NCBI RefSeq assembly: GCF_964275155.1
Contig: NZ_OZ193413.1
Location: 496,001 to 560,000, forward strand
Reading direction: 5' to 3'
From: Curculioniphilus buchneri
GTDB lineage: Bacteria; Pseudomonadota; Gammaproteobacteria; Enterobacterales; Enterobacteriaceae
DNA: 64,000 nt
Shown: piece after piece, positions 33,394 to 45,745 of the stretch
Layout of the letters: the number at the start of each line of letters is the position of its first letter
Position numbering within the stretch: the first letter of the stretch is position 1
Made by a program: the position numbers and the translations under genes
Notes under the pieces: model-generated
The model's input: only the letters and a program-made list of their open reading frames with translations
Database searches by the model: none
What the model was told of the DNA's origin: nothing

Positions 33394-34348
33394 ATAAGAT
33401 TTCCCTTTCGTAAAAGTGTGTGTAAAAAAATTAATAGAAAAAATTATTTTAATATTGTTATAACTAAGTCTAATTTCATGGTGTTCTGGTTGTATCCTGT
33501 TAATAAATGTACAAATGTACTTAATGAACTATTGAATTCCCACTTATAAAAAAACTAAATATCTGTGCCAAATACAATATCTATAAGTGTATCATTTAAT
33601 TACCAATTAATATCTTAAAATCAATATTCATCCTGATTATAGATTGAATATCGATTGCGAAATACCATATACCGATATGTATGATCATATCATAGTTTTC
33701 AAATAAATAACATATCTTCTTATCTCCATTTCTCATGGATGGATGTTATAATAAAAATGATTTATCGAAAACAAAACAAATAGAGTTTTAATTATTCGGT
33801 TTTCTGATTTATAGAATATCATTTAAATTAAATATCACCGTAAAGATCACATAATTATAGAATTGGATATCTAATTATGTGTAATATGTCATTAGACTAT
33901 AAATCTTCAATTTTATTTATGAAATGATCCAAATTTTAATTTTGAAATTTATGTTCACTTTACTTGTATTGTTAATAGAATTATATTAATATGAAAAGAT
34001 TAAGATCTCTGATGTTAAAATTTAAGGAAATATGTCTCAAAGACAGTTGAATCAAAATTATAATATGTTCTCAGACACTATGTAATTGAATATCCAGATT
34101 TTTTCTCTATGTGATAAAATTAGGTCTTCTAACTGCCAAAATCATGGTGTCTAAAAGTTATATTAATAGACATTACCTAGTAGTAAACGTTACTTTGAAT
34201 ATAAAAAATCATGAAATAGATTAAGGTAAAATTATATTATATTTTTTTATTGAGCTATTCTGTTGACTAGTTCCATAATATTTACAACATTGTAGTTAAT
34301 TAAACTAATGTACTACTTCAAATGTGCGTATGTACGTAGCACGTAAAC

Positions 34349-34364
34349 AAATGTACGTACATTT
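34349..34364. promoter_or_regulatory. Perfect 16-bp palindrome
   Basis: AAATGTACGTACATTT reads the same on both strands. Within 25 bases upstream, further ACGT cores occur (TATGTACGTA, GCACGTA). It could be an operator, but no matching regulator is known to me. About 540 bases upstream of rpsJ. Confidence 0.35.
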
Positions 34365-34795
34365 CTCTGATTATGATGCTTAGAAGCTGCTGTTACAAAA
34401 GTTTTTGTTCATTCATTAATTAATTTGATGTTATTCTTTATGTGCCTATAATTTTATACGTTAGTTTTTATAGGGATTGTTATTTTTAATTTTTTATCAT
34501 ACATCTATATGCTGCATTATGATTTCACTTGAGACATATACAACATTATGATAATATGAATTTATCACTGCTTTTTTACATTAAAATTTTAACATTCATA
34601 GGTGTGATCTTAACTGAAGTGAGAAGTATGCATTACATCGATAATGTAATGGTACGTAAAGTTTATTACGTAAGCAATGAATTTTCCTTATGCTTGCTTT
34701 TTGAAATGAAATTAAATACAATAGTTCGCTGTGATTCTAAATATCAATTGAAGTAATCATCAACTGATAGTTAAGTTATTTCGAACTTCTTATAC

Positions 34796-34865
34796 TATAA
34801 TCAGAAGTCACTCAACATAAAAGACGAGTACTAATAATTGTATACCCATTAGTTATGATGGGTAT
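34796..34865 (+). promoter_or_regulatory. Candidate S10 promoter and leader hairpin
   Basis: A perfect -10 hexamer TATAAT at 34796-34801 (weak -35) would start a leader of about 100 bases before rpsJ. The leader contains an 8-bp hairpin, ATACCCAT at 34842-34849 paired with ATGGGTAT at 34858-34865. E. coli S10 is controlled by L4 binding to leader hairpins; whether this short leader keeps that control is inference. Confidence 0.4.
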
Positions 34866-34891
34866 GAATGTTTCCTTACGCTTATACATAA

Positions 34892-35218
<327 letters not shown>

Positions 35219-35249
35219 TTAGAATATTAAGTATTATGAGGTTAAAATA

Positions 35250-35885
35250 ATGCACGGTTTAATCGGACGCAAAATAGGTATGACTCGAATTTTTACTGAA
35301 AATGGTGTTTCTATTCCAGTTACTATTATTGAAATTCAAGCTAACCGCATAACTCAAATCAAAGATCTAAAAAGCGATGGATACCATGCAATTCAGCTTA
35401 CAACTGGTGATAAAAAGAACAATAAAGTAAAAAAATCAGAAGCAGGTCATTTTTTAAAATCAGGTGTTAGAGCTGGCCGAGGATTATGGGAGTTTCGCAT
35501 TAAAGATATAGAAAAAACGATTGTTGTTGCTGGTCAAAGCATCGCGGTTGAATATTTTCTTAATATTAAAAAAGTTGATGTTACTGGCGTCTCAAAAGGT
35601 AAAGGATTTTCTGGTAGCGTAAAACGCTGGAATTTTCGAACTCAAGATGCAAGTCACGGTAATTCATTGTCCCACCGAGTTCCAGGTTCTATTGGTCAAA
35701 ACCAAACTCCAGGAAAAGTATTTAAAGGCAAAAAAATGGCAGGTCAATTAGGTAATGAACGTGTTACCGTTCAAAACTTAGATATAATTCGTGTTGATAT
35801 ACACAATAATTTCATATTGGTTAAAGGTGCTGTACCAGGATCAACTGGTGGTGATCTGATCGTTAAACCAGCTATTAAAATGTAA
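35250..35885 (+). CDS. rplC: 50S ribosomal protein L3
   Basis: Large-subunit assembly-initiator protein whose long loop reaches the peptidyl transferase centre. The product is 211 residues (E. coli 209). The loop [20 protein letters not shown] contains the glutamine (in GQNQTPG) that PrmB methylates in E. coli. A short insertion near residues 90-95 accounts for the extra length. Preceded by TGAGG and followed by rplD after 17 bases. Confidence 0.98.
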   Translation: MHGLIGRKIGMTRIFTENGVSIPVTIIEIQANRITQIKDLKSDGYHAIQLTTGDKKNNKVKKSEAGHFLKSGVRAGRGLWEFRIKDIEKTIVVAGQSIAVEYFLNIKKVDVTGVSKGKGFSGSVKRWNFRTQDASHGNSLSHRVPGSIGQNQTPGKVFKGKKMAGQLGNERVTVQNLDIIRVDIHNNFILVKGAVPGSTGGDLIVKPAIKM

Positions 35886-35902
35886 CTTTAAGGAGATAGA
35901 CA

Positions 35903-36511
35903 GTGGAATTGGTATTAGAAGATGTAAAAACTACGCTGACTGTTTCTGAAACTGTGTTCGGATGCCATTTCAATGAACCATTGGTTCACCAAGTCGTGGA
36001 AGCCTATATGGCAAGTGCACGTCAAGGAACTTGTGCTCAAAAAAATCGTTCTGAAGTCACTGGTTCCAATAAAAAACCCTGGCGTCAGAAAGGAAGTGGA
36101 CGCGCACGTTCTGGTAGTTTAAAAAGTCCAATTTGGCGCTCTGGTGGTGTAACTTTTGCTGCAAAAACACGAGATTATACCCAAAAAGTAAATAAAAAAA
36201 TGTATCGTGGGGCATTAAGAAGCATTTTATCAGAACTTATACGCCAGGAGCGTTTGTTTGTGTTTAAACAATTTTCTATCGAAGTGCCAAAAACTAAAAC
36301 ACTAGTAGAAAAATTGAAAGACATAAACTTAGTACAGAACATATTAATTATTACATCTACGTTAGATAAAACATTATTTTTGGCTGCGCGTAACCTTCAT
36401 AAAGTACATGTACATGACACTTCAAGTATCAATCCTATAAATTTGATTTCTTGTGGTACAGTTGTTATGACAACTAATGCTATTAGACACATTGAGGATA
36501 TTCTAGTATGA
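35903..36511 (+). CDS. rplD: 50S ribosomal protein L4
   Basis: Lines the exit tunnel and in E. coli also represses the S10 operon by binding its leader. The product is 202 residues (E. coli 201). The start is GTG 35903, with AAGGAG eight bases upstream. The tunnel loop [20 protein letters not shown] (about residues 55-74) is intact. The end overlaps rplW by four bases (ATGA). Confidence 0.98.
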   Translation: MELVLEDVKTTLTVSETVFGCHFNEPLVHQVVEAYMASARQGTCAQKNRSEVTGSNKKPWRQKGSGRARSGSLKSPIWRSGGVTFAAKTRDYTQKVNKKMYRGALRSILSELIRQERLFVFKQFSIEVPKTKTLVEKLKDINLVQNILIITSTLDKTLFLAARNLHKVHVHDTSSINPINLISCGTVVMTTNAIRHIEDILV

Positions 36512-36825
36512 TTAATGAAGAGCGTTATTTAAAAGTATTACGTGCATCTCACCTATCTGAAAAGGCATCATCTAGGATGGAGAAGTTTCATACTATTGTT
36601 TTCAAAGTTGCTAAAGATGCGAATAAGTCAGAAATTAAAGCTGCTGTACATACATTATTTGAGGTTGAAGTTAATAACGTGCATACTCTCATTATTAAAG
36701 GTAAACGAAAACGTCATGGACAACGTATTGGTCGCCGCATCAACTGGAAAAAAGCTTATGTTACTCTTAAACAAGGCCAAAATATAGATTTCATTAGCAA
36801 TGCTGAATCATTTAAAGGAAATTAA
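36508..36825 (+). CDS. rplW: 50S ribosomal protein L23
   Basis: Sits at the tunnel exit and docks trigger factor and SRP. The product is 105 residues (E. coli 100). Typical parts are [11 protein letters not shown] near the N-terminus, the trigger-factor-binding region around [16 protein letters not shown], and the basic loop [14 protein letters not shown]. The C-terminal tail is a few residues longer than in E. coli. Translationally coupled to rplD. Confidence 0.97.
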   Translation: MINEERYLKVLRASHLSEKASSRMEKFHTIVFKVAKDANKSEIKAAVHTLFEVEVNNVHTLIIKGKRKRHGQRIGRRINWKKAYVTLKQGQNIDFISNAESFKGN

Positions 36826-36830
36826 GAACG

Positions 36831-37652
36831 GTGGCAATTATTCATTGTAAACCGACATCGCCAGGTCGTCGTCATGTGATTAAAATAGTTCATTCTGAAC
36901 TTCATAAAGGCAAGCCCCATATACCCTTGTTAGAAACTATTAGCAAATCTGGTGGTCGTAATAATAATGGACGTATCACTACACGTCATATCGGTGGTGG
37001 ACATAAGCGATACTATCGTTTAATTGATTTTAAGCGTAATAAAGATAATATTCCTGCTATTGTAGAACGTTTAGAATACGATCCAAATCGTTCCGCTAAC
37101 ATTGCGCTGATTTTATATAAAGATGGTGAACGCCGCTATATCTTAGCGCCAAAAGGACTAACAATTAACGATCAAATTCACTCTGGCGCTGGTGCGACAA
37201 TCAAAATAGGTAATACTTTGCCGATGCAAAATATTCCTCTTGGTTCAATAATACATAATATAGAAATGAAACCAGGTAAAGGTGGTCAACTGGCACGTTC
37301 TGCCGGTGCTTATGCTCAAATAGTGGCTCGAGACACTGCATATGTGTCATTACGTTTACGTTCTGGTGAAATAAGAAGACTTCAGTCAGTATGCCGTGCA
37401 ACCATAGGAGAAGTCGGTAATGCTGAAAATATGCTACGTGTATTGGGTAAAGCTGGTGCTAGTCGATGGCGAAATATTCGTCCAACTGTTCGTGGTACAG
37501 CAATGAATCCGGTTGATCACCCACACGGTGGTGGTGAGGGTCGAAATTTCGGAAAGCATCCAGTGTCTCCCTGGGGTGTTCAGACTAAAGGTAAGAAAAC
37601 ACGCAATAATAAACGCACTGACAAATTTATCATGCGTCGACGCATTAAATAA
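36831..37652 (+). CDS. rplB: 50S ribosomal protein L2
   Basis: Core 23S rRNA-binding protein needed for subunit association and peptidyl transfer. The product is 273 residues, the E. coli length. It starts at GTG 36831. The conserved C-terminal segment [17 protein letters not shown] contains the invariant histidine near residue 229. rplW ends 5 bases upstream and rpsS starts 19 bases downstream. Confidence 0.98.
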   Translation: MAIIHCKPTSPGRRHVIKIVHSELHKGKPHIPLLETISKSGGRNNNGRITTRHIGGGHKRYYRLIDFKRNKDNIPAIVERLEYDPNRSANIALILYKDGERRYILAPKGLTINDQIHSGAGATIKIGNTLPMQNIPLGSIIHNIEMKPGKGGQLARSAGAYAQIVARDTAYVSLRLRSGEIRRLQSVCRATIGEVGNAENMLRVLGKAGASRWRNIRPTVRGTAMNPVDHPHGGGEGRNFGKHPVSPWGVQTKGKKTRNNKRTDKFIMRRRIK

Positions 37653-37665
37653 TATTAGAGGATAA

Positions 37666-37950
<285 letters not shown>

Positions 37951-37970
37951 TATAGGAAATAATAGATTAC

Positions 37971-38303
37971 ATGGAAACTGTCGCTCAGCATCGTCGAGCT
38001 CGTTCTTCTGCACAAAAAGTTCGGCTAGTAGCTGACTTAATACGCGGAAAGAAAGTGTCACGAGCTTTAGAAATTCTAACTTATACTAATAAAAAAGCAG
38101 CTGGTTTAATCAAAAAAGTATTGGAATCTGCTATTTCTAATGCTGAACATAATGATGGTGCAGATGTCAACGACTTAAAAATTAAAAAAATTTTCGTCGA
38201 TACAGGCCCAAGTATAAAGCGCGTTATGCCTCGTGCTAAAGGTCGCGCAGACCGTATTTTAAAACGCACTAGTCATATTACTATAATTGTATCCGATCAT
38301 TAA
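37971..38303 (+). CDS. rplV: 50S ribosomal protein L22
   Basis: Tunnel-lining protein with a long beta-hairpin. The product is 110 residues, the E. coli length. The N-terminal [20 protein letters not shown] and the hairpin segment around [18 protein letters not shown] are conserved. In-order member of the S10 operon, 18 bases before rpsC. Confidence 0.98.
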   Translation: METVAQHRRARSSAQKVRLVADLIRGKKVSRALEILTYTNKKAAGLIKKVLESAISNAEHNDGADVNDLKIKKIFVDTGPSIKRVMPRAKGRADRILKRTSHITIIVSDH

Positions 38304-38321
38304 TAATCTGGAGATTAGAAG

Positions 38322-39020
38322 ATGGGTCAAAAAGTACATCCAAATGGTCTACGATTAGGTATTGTTAAATCTTGGAATTCTACTTGGTATGCAAATACCA
38401 AAGAGTTTGCTAATAATCTAGAAAGTGATTTTAAAGTTCGACAGTTTTTGAATACAGAATTATCAAGTGCTGCAATTTCTAGAGTGTTAATTGAACGTCC
38501 AGCTAAAAGCATTCGCGTTACAATTTATACTGCTCGTCCAGGCATTGTGATCGGCAAGAAAGGTGAAGACGTTGAAAAATTGAGAAAGATAATAGCAGAA
38601 CTTACTGGTGTTCCAGCACAAATTAATATCACTGAAATTCGTAAACCAGAGTTAGATGCGAAGTTAGTTGCCAAGAGTATTGCCTCACAGTTAGAACGCC
38701 GAATTATGTTCCGACGCGCAATGAAGCGCGCAGTACAAAATGCTATGCGACTAGGCGCCAAAGGAATCAAAGTTGAAATTAGTGGTCGTCTTGGAGGTAC
38801 GGAAATTGCCCGTACTGAATGGTATCGAGAAGGTCGTGTTCCTTTACATACTTTGCGTGCAGATATCGATTATAGTATTGCTGAAGCATATACAACTTAT
38901 GGTGTTATTGGTGTAAAAGTATGGATTTTTAAAGGTGAGATTCTTGGTGGTATGGTTGCTATTGACCCACCAGAACAACTATCTCCACTGAAAAAACAAC
39001 CTCGTAAAAATCGCAAGTAA
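38322..39020 (+). CDS. rpsC: 30S ribosomal protein S3
   Basis: Forms the mRNA entry tunnel of the small subunit and has helicase-like basic residues there. The product is 232 residues (E. coli 233). The KH domain motif [12 protein letters not shown] (about residues 70-81) and the entry-site basic patch [14 protein letters not shown] are visible. GGAGATTAGAAG precedes the ATG. rplP follows after 11 bases. Confidence 0.98.
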   Translation: MGQKVHPNGLRLGIVKSWNSTWYANTKEFANNLESDFKVRQFLNTELSSAAISRVLIERPAKSIRVTIYTARPGIVIGKKGEDVEKLRKIIAELTGVPAQINITEIRKPELDAKLVAKSIASQLERRIMFRRAMKRAVQNAMRLGAKGIKVEISGRLGGTEIARTEWYREGRVPLHTLRADIDYSIAEAYTTYGVIGVKVWIFKGEILGGMVAIDPPEQLSPLKKQPRKNRK

Positions 39021-39031
39021 GGAGAGTTGTA

Positions 39032-39445
39032 ATGTTACAACCAAAACATACAAAATTCCGAAAAATGCAAAAGGGTCGTAACCGTGGTTTGTCAATTGGT
39101 ATGGATATCAACTTCGGTATGTTTGGTCTTAAGGCCATCGACCGCGGTCGTTTAACTGCTTGTCAAATTGAATCAGCACGTCGTGCGATGACACGGGCAA
39201 TTAAGCGTCAAGGGAAAATATGGATCCGGATTTTTCCAGATAAACCGATTACGAAAAAACCGCTTGAAGTGCGTATGGGTAAAGGTAAAGGTAATGTGGA
39301 ATATTGGGTCTCTTTGATTAAGCCAGGTAGAATTCTTTACGAAATGGATGGGATTACAGAAGAACTAGCTCGCGAAGCTTTCAAACTTGCAGCTGCAAAA
39401 CTACCAATTAAAACTGCATTTATAAGCAAAATGATGATATTGTAA
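39032..39445 (+). CDS. rplP: 50S ribosomal protein L16
   Basis: Late-assembly protein near the A-site tRNA elbow. The product is 137 residues (E. coli 136). [19 protein letters not shown] and [13 protein letters not shown], which contains the arginine hydroxylated by RoxA in E. coli, are present. The stop overlaps the first ATG of rpmC (TAATG). Confidence 0.98.
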   Translation: MLQPKHTKFRKMQKGRNRGLSIGMDINFGMFGLKAIDRGRLTACQIESARRAMTRAIKRQGKIWIRIFPDKPITKKPLEVRMGKGKGNVEYWVSLIKPGRILYEMDGITEELAREAFKLAAAKLPIKTAFISKMMIL

Positions 39446-39648
39446 TGATGAAAATACAGAAGCTACGTGAAAAAAACGTTAGTGCGCTTAAAATGACATT
39501 AATTAGCCTATTACGAGAACAATTTAACTTACGTATGCAAATTACGAGTAGTCAGACAAAACAAACTCATTTGTTAAGACAGGTACGTCGTAATATTGCA
39601 CGTATCAACATGTTATTAACTGAAAAACAGAAAAATAATGAACAGTAA
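39445..39648 (+). CDS. rpmC: 50S ribosomal protein L29
   Basis: Small helical hairpin protein at the tunnel exit. The product is 67 residues from ATG 39445, or 66 from the adjacent ATG 39448 (E. coli 63). [11 protein letters not shown] and [12 protein letters not shown] are the typical helices. It overlaps rplP at its start and rpsQ by 11 bases at its end, so the three are coupled. Confidence 0.97.
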   Translation: MMKIQKLREKNVSALKMTLISLLREQFNLRMQITSSQTKQTHLLRQVRRNIARINMLLTEKQKNNEQ

Positions 39649-39892
39649 AATGCGTACACTACAAGGTAGAGTCATTAATGATAAGATGGAAAAGTCTATT
39701 ACTGTTACTCTTGAACGTTTTATAAAACATCCAATTTATGGAAAATTCATAAAACGTACTACTAATCTTCATGTGCATGATGAAAATAATGATAGTAAAA
39801 TCGGAGATATCGTTGAAATTAGAGAATCCCGTCCAATTTCTAAAACTAAATTTTGGAAATTGATTCGTATTGTAGAAAAATCGATTATATAA
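39638..39892 (+). CDS. rpsQ: 30S ribosomal protein S17
   Basis: Primary 16S rRNA binder of the body. The product is 84 residues, the same as E. coli, with [21 protein letters not shown] and [12 protein letters not shown]. It is the last gene of the S10 operon. A spacer of 198 bases separates it from rplN, matching the S10/spc operon boundary in E. coli. Confidence 0.98.
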   Translation: MNSKMRTLQGRVINDKMEKSITVTLERFIKHPIYGKFIKRTTNLHVHDENNDSKIGDIVEIRESRPISKTKFWKLIRIVEKSII

Positions 39893-40459
<567 letters not shown>

Positions 40460-40470
40460 GGAATAGAATT

Positions 40471-40785
40471 ATGGCAGCAAAAATTCGTTGTGGTGATGAA
40501 GTTATTGTACTCAATGGTAGAGATAAAGGAAAACGTGGTAAAGTAATACATGTTCTTTCCACAGGAAAAGCTGTTGTAGAAGGTATTCATCTTGTAAAAA
40601 AACATCAAAAACCACTTCCAGCTATGAATCGGCTGGGTGGTATTGTTGAAATAGAATCAGTAATTGATCTTTCAAATCTTGCAGTTTTTAACACCGTTAC
40701 CAATAAAGCTGAACGCATTGGTTTTAGAATCAACAATGGAAAAAAAATGAGATTTTTAAAATCTAACGGTCAATTGATTGAGTAA
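40471..40785 (+). CDS. rplX: 50S ribosomal protein L24
   Basis: Assembly-initiator protein with a KOW motif ([17 protein letters not shown]). From ATG 40471 the product is 104 residues, the E. coli length; GAGGA precedes this start. An upstream in-frame start at 40456, overlapping the rplN stop, adds five residues with no family match. Confidence 0.97.
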   Translation: MAAKIRCGDEVIVLNGRDKGKRGKVIHVLSTGKAVVEGIHLVKKHQKPLPAMNRLGGIVEIESVIDLSNLAVFNTVTNKAERIGFRINNGKKMRFLKSNGQLIE

Positions 40786-40799
40786 TATGGAGTGATAAA

Positions 40800-41366
40800 A
40801 TGGTAAAATTGTACGATTTTTACAAAAATAAAATAATATATCAACTGATGGAACAGTTTGACTATCATTCTATCATGCAAGTTCCGCGAATCGAAAAGAT
40901 CACATTAAATACAGGTGTAGGTAACGCCGTTACGGATAAGAAATTTTTAGATAGCGCCATAACTGATTTAACTGTAATTTCTGGTCAAAAACCAATTGTT
41001 ACAAAAGCAAAAAAGTCTATATCTGGATTCAAAATCCGACAGGGCTATCCGATAGGTTGCAAGGTAACCATGCGTAGTAAACGCATGTGGGAATTTTTTG
41101 AACGATTAATCTTTGTTGCTATACCACGTATTCGTGATTTTCGTGGTTTTTCTGAAAAATCATTTGATGGTCGAGGTAATTATAGCATGGGTATACGTGA
41201 ACAAATAATTTTCCCGGAAGTTCATTATGATAAAATAGATAGTATTCGTGGTTTGGATATTACTATTACTACTACTGCAAGATTTGATGATGAAGGCCGT
41301 GCACTGTTAACTGCTTTTAATTTTCCTTTCCGAAAAGAAAGTAGGGTTGTTACACATCATGGCTAA
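40800..41366 (+). CDS. rplE: 50S ribosomal protein L5, C-terminally extended
   Basis: Central-protuberance protein that binds 5S rRNA and contacts P-site tRNA. The first 179 residues match E. coli L5, which ends at FPFRK. Here the frame continues with nine more residues (ESRVVTHHG) and stops at 41364-41366, overlapping the rpsN start at 41359 by eight bases. The codon after FPFRK is GAA where E. coli has TAA, so a stop-loss change is the simplest explanation. The core ([34 protein letters not shown]) is intact. Confidence 0.96.
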   Translation: MVKLYDFYKNKIIYQLMEQFDYHSIMQVPRIEKITLNTGVGNAVTDKKFLDSAITDLTVISGQKPIVTKAKKSISGFKIRQGYPIGCKVTMRSKRMWEFFERLIFVAIPRIRDFRGFSEKSFDGRGNYSMGIREQIIFPEVHYDKIDSIRGLDITITTTARFDDEGRALLTAFNFPFRKESRVVTHHG

Positions 41367-41664
41367 ACAATGTATGAAAGTACGTGAAGTTAAACGAATG
41401 AAATTAGCATGTAAGCTATTTAAAAAGCGTATAATACTTAAAACTGTCATTTCTAATGTTCATATTTCTAATGAAGAGCGTTGGAACGCAATGCTTAAGC
41501 TACAAACTTTACCACGCGATTCTAGTCCATCTCGTCAGCGCAATCGTTGTCGTCAAACTGGTCGACCACATGCCTTTCTTAGAAAATTTGGATTAAGCCG
41601 TATTAAGGTCCGTGAAGCTGCTATGCGTGGTGAAATTCCGGGCTTAAGAAAGGCTAGTTGGTAA
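41359..41664 (+). CDS. rpsN: 30S ribosomal protein S14
   Basis: Head protein in the S3-S10-S14 cluster. From ATG 41359 the product is 101 residues, the E. coli length, with the zinc-free C- form (no CxxC pairs) and the conserved [20 protein letters not shown]. The frame is open from 41347, but those four residues lie inside rplE. AGGG 41343-41346 is the likely ribosome-binding site, now inside the rplE extension. Confidence 0.97.
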   Translation: MAKQCMKVREVKRMKLACKLFKKRIILKTVISNVHISNEERWNAMLKLQTLPRDSSPSRQRNRCRQTGRPHAFLRKFGLSRIKVREAAMRGEIPGLRKASW

Positions 41665-41694
41665 TTGATCTATGAATTTACGAGGATAAAATAT

Positions 41695-42087
41695 ATGAGT
41701 ATGCAAGATCCAGTTGCAGATATGTTAACTCGTATCCGTAATGGTCAGTCAGCAAATAAATCTGTGATTTCTATTCCTGCTTCTAAACTTAAAATTGAAA
41801 TCGTTAATTTATTGAAAAAAGAAGGTTTTATTAGAGATTATAAAATTGAAGGTGATATTAAACCTAACCTTAAATTAGAACTTAAATATTACCAAAGTAA
41901 ACCTGTAATAGAATATATAAAGCGTGTCAGTCGACCTGGTTTACGCATCTATAAGAAAAAAAATGCATTACCGAAAGTAATGGCGGGTATGGGTGTCGTA
42001 GTTGTTTCTACTTCTAAAGGTATCATGACTGATCGTACAGCTCGTCAAGTCGGTCTTGGCGGAGAAATCATCTGCTACGTAGTTTAA
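41695..42087 (+). CDS. rpsH: 30S ribosomal protein S8
   Basis: 16S rRNA binder and, in E. coli, translational repressor of the spc operon at the rplE start. From ATG 41695 the product is 130 residues, the E. coli length ([34 protein letters not shown]). CGAGG lies ten bases upstream. The longer frame from 41665 lacks family support. Confidence 0.97.
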   Translation: MSMQDPVADMLTRIRNGQSANKSVISIPASKLKIEIVNLLKKEGFIRDYKIEGDIKPNLKLELKYYQSKPVIEYIKRVSRPGLRIYKKKNALPKVMAGMGVVVVSTSKGIMTDRTARQVGLGGEIICYVV

Positions 42088-42100
42088 TTATGAGGAAAAC

Positions 42101-42646
42101 ATGTCTCGTGTTGCTAAAGTACCTATCGTTATTCCTCCAAATGTTGAGATAACAATTAACGAGCAGAACGTTTTAGTTAAAGGTCCAAATGGAGAATTAA
42201 TTTATACTGTCCATGAAATTGTTCGTATTCATAAAATTGATGGTCAGTTGACCTTTATTCCATGTGATGAAGAAGGTCGTCGCCATATCAATGGTTGGAT
42301 ATTAGCAGGTACTACACGTGCATTACTGAATAGTATGATCATTGGTGTAACTGAAGGATTTACTAAAAAAATACAGCTGATAGGCGTAGGTTATCGTGCT
42401 ATTATCAAAAATAAAGTCTTGAGTTTATTTTTAGGGTTTTCTCATCATATTAATTATATTTTACCAAATGATGTTATTGCAGAATGTCCAAGTCAAACTG
42501 AAATTATACTAAAAGGTATAAACAAACAAGTTATTGGTCAAGTAGCTGCGGATTTGCGGTCTTTTCGCCGTCCGGAACCTTATAAAGGTAAAGGCATTCG
42601 TTATGCCAATGAAGTTGTACATACTAAAGAAGCCAAAAAGAAATAA
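42101..42646 (+). CDS. rplF: 50S ribosomal protein L6
   Basis: Two-domain protein near the factor-binding site. The product is 181 residues (E. coli 177). [28 protein letters not shown] and the C-terminal [18 protein letters not shown] are diagnostic. The central part is more diverged than in most of its neighbours. GAGGAAAAC precedes the ATG, and rplR follows after 39 bases. Confidence 0.97.
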   Translation: MSRVAKVPIVIPPNVEITINEQNVLVKGPNGELIYTVHEIVRIHKIDGQLTFIPCDEEGRRHINGWILAGTTRALLNSMIIGVTEGFTKKIQLIGVGYRAIIKNKVLSLFLGFSHHINYILPNDVIAECPSQTEIILKGINKQVIGQVAADLRSFRRPEPYKGKGIRYANEVVHTKEAKKK

Positions 42647-42685
42647 GATTATTTAAAATAATCATGATGAAGGTAAGAAATATTA

Positions 42686-43039
42686 ATGGATAAGCGAGCA
42701 GCTCGTATCCGTCGTGCAGTTCGCACGCGACGAAAAATTCAAGAATTAGGTGCTATACGCCTAGTGGTACACCGTACTTCACGTCATATTTATGCACAAA
42801 TTATTGCACCGAATGGTTCTGAAGTTCTAATCGCCGCTTCTACTATAGAAAAGGATATTTCGAAAACATTAAAAGGTACCGGAAACAAAGATGCTGCTAT
42901 TGTTGTAGGTAAAATAATCGCAGAGCGCGCATTACAAAAAGGTATTCATAATGTAGCCTTTGACCGTTCCGGTTTTCAATACCATGGTCGAATTCATGCA
43001 CTGGCAAACGCCGCTCGTGAAGCTGGACTACGGTTCTAA
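42686..43039 (+). CDS. rplR: 50S ribosomal protein L18
   Basis: 5S rRNA-binding protein of the central protuberance. The product is 117 residues, the E. coli length: [18 protein letters not shown] at the basic N-terminus and [23 protein letters not shown] (quoted family end) at the C-terminus. Followed by rpsE after 16 bases. Confidence 0.98.
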   Translation: MDKRAARIRRAVRTRRKIQELGAIRLVVHRTSRHIYAQIIAPNGSEVLIAASTIEKDISKTLKGTGNKDAAIVVGKIIAERALQKGIHNVAFDRSGFQYHGRIHALANAAREAGLRF

Positions 43040-43055
43040 ATCAGTGGTATAAATA

Positions 43056-43556
43056 ATGATACATATTGAAAAACAATTTGCTGAATTACAAGAAAAATTA
43101 ATTGCAGTAAATCGTGTATCTAAAACCGTAAAAGGCGGTCGTATTTTTAGTTTTACAGCACTGACAGTTGTTGGTAATGGTAATGGTCGTCTTGGTTTTG
43201 GATATGGTAAAGCAAGAGAAGTTCCAGCAGCAATACAAAAAGCAATGGAAAAAGCCCGTCGTAACATGCTAAATATTACACTAAAAAATGGCACTTTGCA
43301 ACATGCAGTAAAAGGTATACATACAGGATCTCACGTATTTATGCAGCCGGCTTCTGAAGGCACCGGTATTATTGCAGGTGGTGCTATGCGCGCTGTTTTA
43401 GAAGTTGCAGGAGTTCATAATGTATTAGCAAAAGCTTATGGTTCAACTAATGCAATCAATATAGTACGTGCAACTGTTCATGCTCTTAGCATGATGCAAT
43501 CTCCCAAAATAATTGCAGCTAAACGTGGTAAATCTGTTAAAGAAATTTTAGGTTAA
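43056..43556 (+). CDS. rpsE: 30S ribosomal protein S5
   Basis: Fidelity protein at the mRNA entry side, working with S4. The product is 166 residues (E. coli 167). The dsRNA-binding-like N-domain [19 protein letters not shown] and the C-domain [20 protein letters not shown] are intact. rpmD begins two bases after its stop. Confidence 0.98.
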   Translation: MIHIEKQFAELQEKLIAVNRVSKTVKGGRIFSFTALTVVGNGNGRLGFGYGKAREVPAAIQKAMEKARRNMLNITLKNGTLQHAVKGIHTGSHVFMQPASEGTGIIAGGAMRAVLEVAGVHNVLAKAYGSTNAINIVRATVHALSMMQSPKIIAAKRGKSVKEILG

Positions 43557-43558
43557 TC

Positions 43559-43738
43559 ATGCAAAAAATTATTAAGATCATTCAAACTTGTAGTTCTATC
43601 GGGCGACTACCTAAACACAAAGCAACTCTAATTGGTTTAGGATTGCGCCGTATAGGTCAAGTTGTTGAACGTGAAGATACCCCTGCAGTGCGTGGTATGA
43701 TTAAATCAATTTCCTATATGGTTAAAATCAAGGAGTAA
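43559..43738 (+). CDS. rpmD: 50S ribosomal protein L30
   Basis: 59-residue product, the E. coli length: [19 protein letters not shown], then [24 protein letters not shown] in the family pattern, ending MVKIKE. It fits exactly between rpsE (two bases) and rplO (three bases). A GGTTAATC upstream offers only a weak ribosome-binding site, so it may depend on coupling to rpsE. Confidence 0.97.
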   Translation: MQKIIKIIQTCSSIGRLPKHKATLIGLGLRRIGQVVEREDTPAVRGMIKSISYMVKIKE

Positions 43739-43741
43739 GAG

Positions 43742-44182
43742 ATGTATTTAAATACTCTATCTCCGGCTAAAGATTCCAAACACTACTCTAAGCGTCCGGG
43801 ACGTGGTGTGGGATCTGGTTTAGGAAAAACTGCTGGTCGTGGTCACAAGGGACAAAAATCTCGTTCAGGTAGCCGTATACGTCGAGGTTTTGAAGGAGGC
43901 CAGACGCCTCTATATCGTCGTCTTCCAAAGTTCGGGTTCACTTCGCGTAGGTCTATGATTACTACAGAGATTCGTTTATCCGATTTAACACAAATTGGCA
44001 TTGGAAGAAAAATAATTGATCTAGATACACTAAAAGTTACTAATATTGTGCGAAGCCACGTTCGTTTCGTTAAAATTATTTTATCTGGTGAAATTAAACA
44101 GGTTGTGATTATACGTGGATTACGTGTCACTAAAGGTGCCCGTGCTGCAATCGAAGCCGTTGGTGGTAAAATTGAGGAATAA
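43742..44182 (+). CDS. rplO: 50S ribosomal protein L15
   Basis: Late 50S assembly protein. The product is 146 residues (E. coli 144). The glycine-rich N-terminus [20 protein letters not shown] and the C-terminal [20 protein letters not shown] are conserved. AAGGAG overlaps the end of rpmD just upstream. secY starts seven bases after the stop. Confidence 0.98.
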   Translation: MYLNTLSPAKDSKHYSKRPGRGVGSGLGKTAGRGHKGQKSRSGSRIRRGFEGGQTPLYRRLPKFGFTSRRSMITTEIRLSDLTQIGIGRKIIDLDTLKVTNIVRSHVRFVKIILSGEIKQVVIIRGLRVTKGARAAIEAVGGKIEE

Positions 44183-44189
44183 ATAGCGA

Positions 44190-45524
44190 ATGGTTAAACA
44201 ATCAGGGGCTTTTTTTAAAAACACTCATGATAAACTTAGAGGGTTAAAACATAAATTATTGTTTGTTATTGGATCTCTGATTGTTTTTCGTATAGGTTCC
44301 TTTATTCCAATTCCTGGTATTGATTCTACAATACTTTCAAATTTACTGGAACAACAACGAGGTACTATCATTGAAATGTTCAATATGTTCTCTGGTGGCG
44401 CTCTTAACCGTGCTTCAATTTTTGCCTTAGGAATTATGCCTTATATTTCAGCATCTATTATAATTCAATTATTAACGGCATTACATCCAACATTATCAGA
44501 GATAAAAAAAGAAGGTGAAACTGGAAGACGAAAAATTGATCAATACACTCGATATAGTACATTACTATTAGCTATATTTCAATCAGTTGGTATTGTTACT
44601 TGTTTACCACATATACCTGGAATGCAAGGTTTAGTTATTAATACAGGTTTTACGTTTTATTTTGTTGCAATTATAAGTTTAGTATGTGGAACAATATTCT
44701 TAATGTGGTTAGGTGAACAGATTACTGAACGAGGTATCGGAAATGGAATCTCAATTATTATTTTTTCAGGTATCGTAGCAGGATTACCTCCTGCCATTGG
44801 CCATACAATAGAAGAAGCTAGACGAGGTGATTTACATTTTTTATTATTATTGTTTATTGTTATACTTATCTTAATGGTAACTTCTTTTGTCGTATTTATT
44901 GAACGGGGTCAACGTCGCATTGTTGTTAATTATCCTCATAGACAGCACGGACGTCGTGTGTATGCAGCCCAAAACACACATTTACCACTAAAAGTAAATA
45001 TGGCCGGCGTTATTCCAGCAATTTTTGCTTCTAGTATTCTTCTTTTTCCGGCTACTCTCACATCTTGGTTTGGGGGTAGCACAGGTTGGAAATGGTTGAC
45101 TGTTATTTCACTTTATTTACAACCTGGACAACCACTGTATGTATTATTATATGTAAGTACTATTATATTTTTCTGTTTTTTTTATACAACGTTAGTTTTT
45201 AATCCACGTGAAACAGCAGACAATTTAAAGAAGTCAGGCGCTTTTATACCAGGCATTCGTCCTGGTGAGCAAACGGCTAAATATATTGATAAAGTGATGA
45301 CTCGTTTAACTCTATTTGGTGCTATGTACGTTACTTTTATTTGTCTAATACCAGAATTTATGCGTGACGCAATGCAGGTGCCTTTTTATTTTGGAGGTAC
45401 ATCGCTATTAATCGTGGTTGTAGTAATTATGGATTTTATATCTCAGATACAGACTGTAATGATGTCGAATCAGTATGAATCTATTTTGAAAAAAGCAAAT
45501 TTAAAGGGGTATAACCATCGATAA
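44190..45524 (+). CDS. secY: Preprotein translocase channel SecY
   Basis: Ten-helix channel of the SecYEG translocon in the inner membrane. The product is 444 residues (E. coli 443). Signature segments are [20 protein letters not shown] (helix 2 region), the cytoplasmic loop [35 protein letters not shown] and [22 protein letters not shown]. It is encoded, as usual, between rplO and rpmJ. No truncation. Confidence 0.98.
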   Translation: MVKQSGAFFKNTHDKLRGLKHKLLFVIGSLIVFRIGSFIPIPGIDSTILSNLLEQQRGTIIEMFNMFSGGALNRASIFALGIMPYISASIIIQLLTALHPTLSEIKKEGETGRRKIDQYTRYSTLLLAIFQSVGIVTCLPHIPGMQGLVINTGFTFYFVAIISLVCGTIFLMWLGEQITERGIGNGISIIIFSGIVAGLPPAIGHTIEEARRGDLHFLLLLFIVILILMVTSFVVFIERGQRRIVVNYPHRQHGRRVYAAQNTHLPLKVNMAGVIPAIFASSILLFPATLTSWFGGSTGWKWLTVISLYLQPGQPLYVLLYVSTIIFFCFFYTTLVFNPRETADNLKKSGAFIPGIRPGEQTAKYIDKVMTRLTLFGAMYVTFICLIPEFMRDAMQVPFYFGGTSLLIVVVVIMDFISQIQTVMMSNQYESILKKANLKGYNHR

Positions 45525-45594
45525 ATTAACTAATTTAGTTGATATTTTTAAAAGCACGAATTAGTTGGTAATTTTAAAAAATACGGAGAGTACA

Positions 45595-45711
45595 ATGAAA
45601 GTACGTACTTCTGTTAAAAAGTTATGTCGCAGCTGCAAAATTGTTAAACGTAATCGAATAGTTTATGTGACTTGCAATGCCGACTTTAAGCATAAACAAC
45701 GACAAGGCTAA
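45595..45711 (+). CDS. rpmJ: 50S ribosomal protein L36
   Basis: 38-residue zinc-ribbon protein, the E. coli length: [17 protein letters not shown] ending KHKQRQG. The zinc ligands are all present (Cys11, Cys14, Cys27, His33), so this is the zinc-binding C+ paralogue. ACGGAGAG lies upstream. It closes the spc operon 70 bases after secY. Confidence 0.97.
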   Translation: MKVRTSVKKLCRSCKIVKRNRIVYVTCNADFKHKQRQG

Positions 45712-45745
45712 TCTTGTTAACATTTTCTTGAAAAATTATAGTAAT

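Noticed and set aside
34529..34756. 75-codon plus-strand frame upstream of rpsJ
   Set aside because: No family match and atypical composition; lies in the region expected to hold the S10 promoter.
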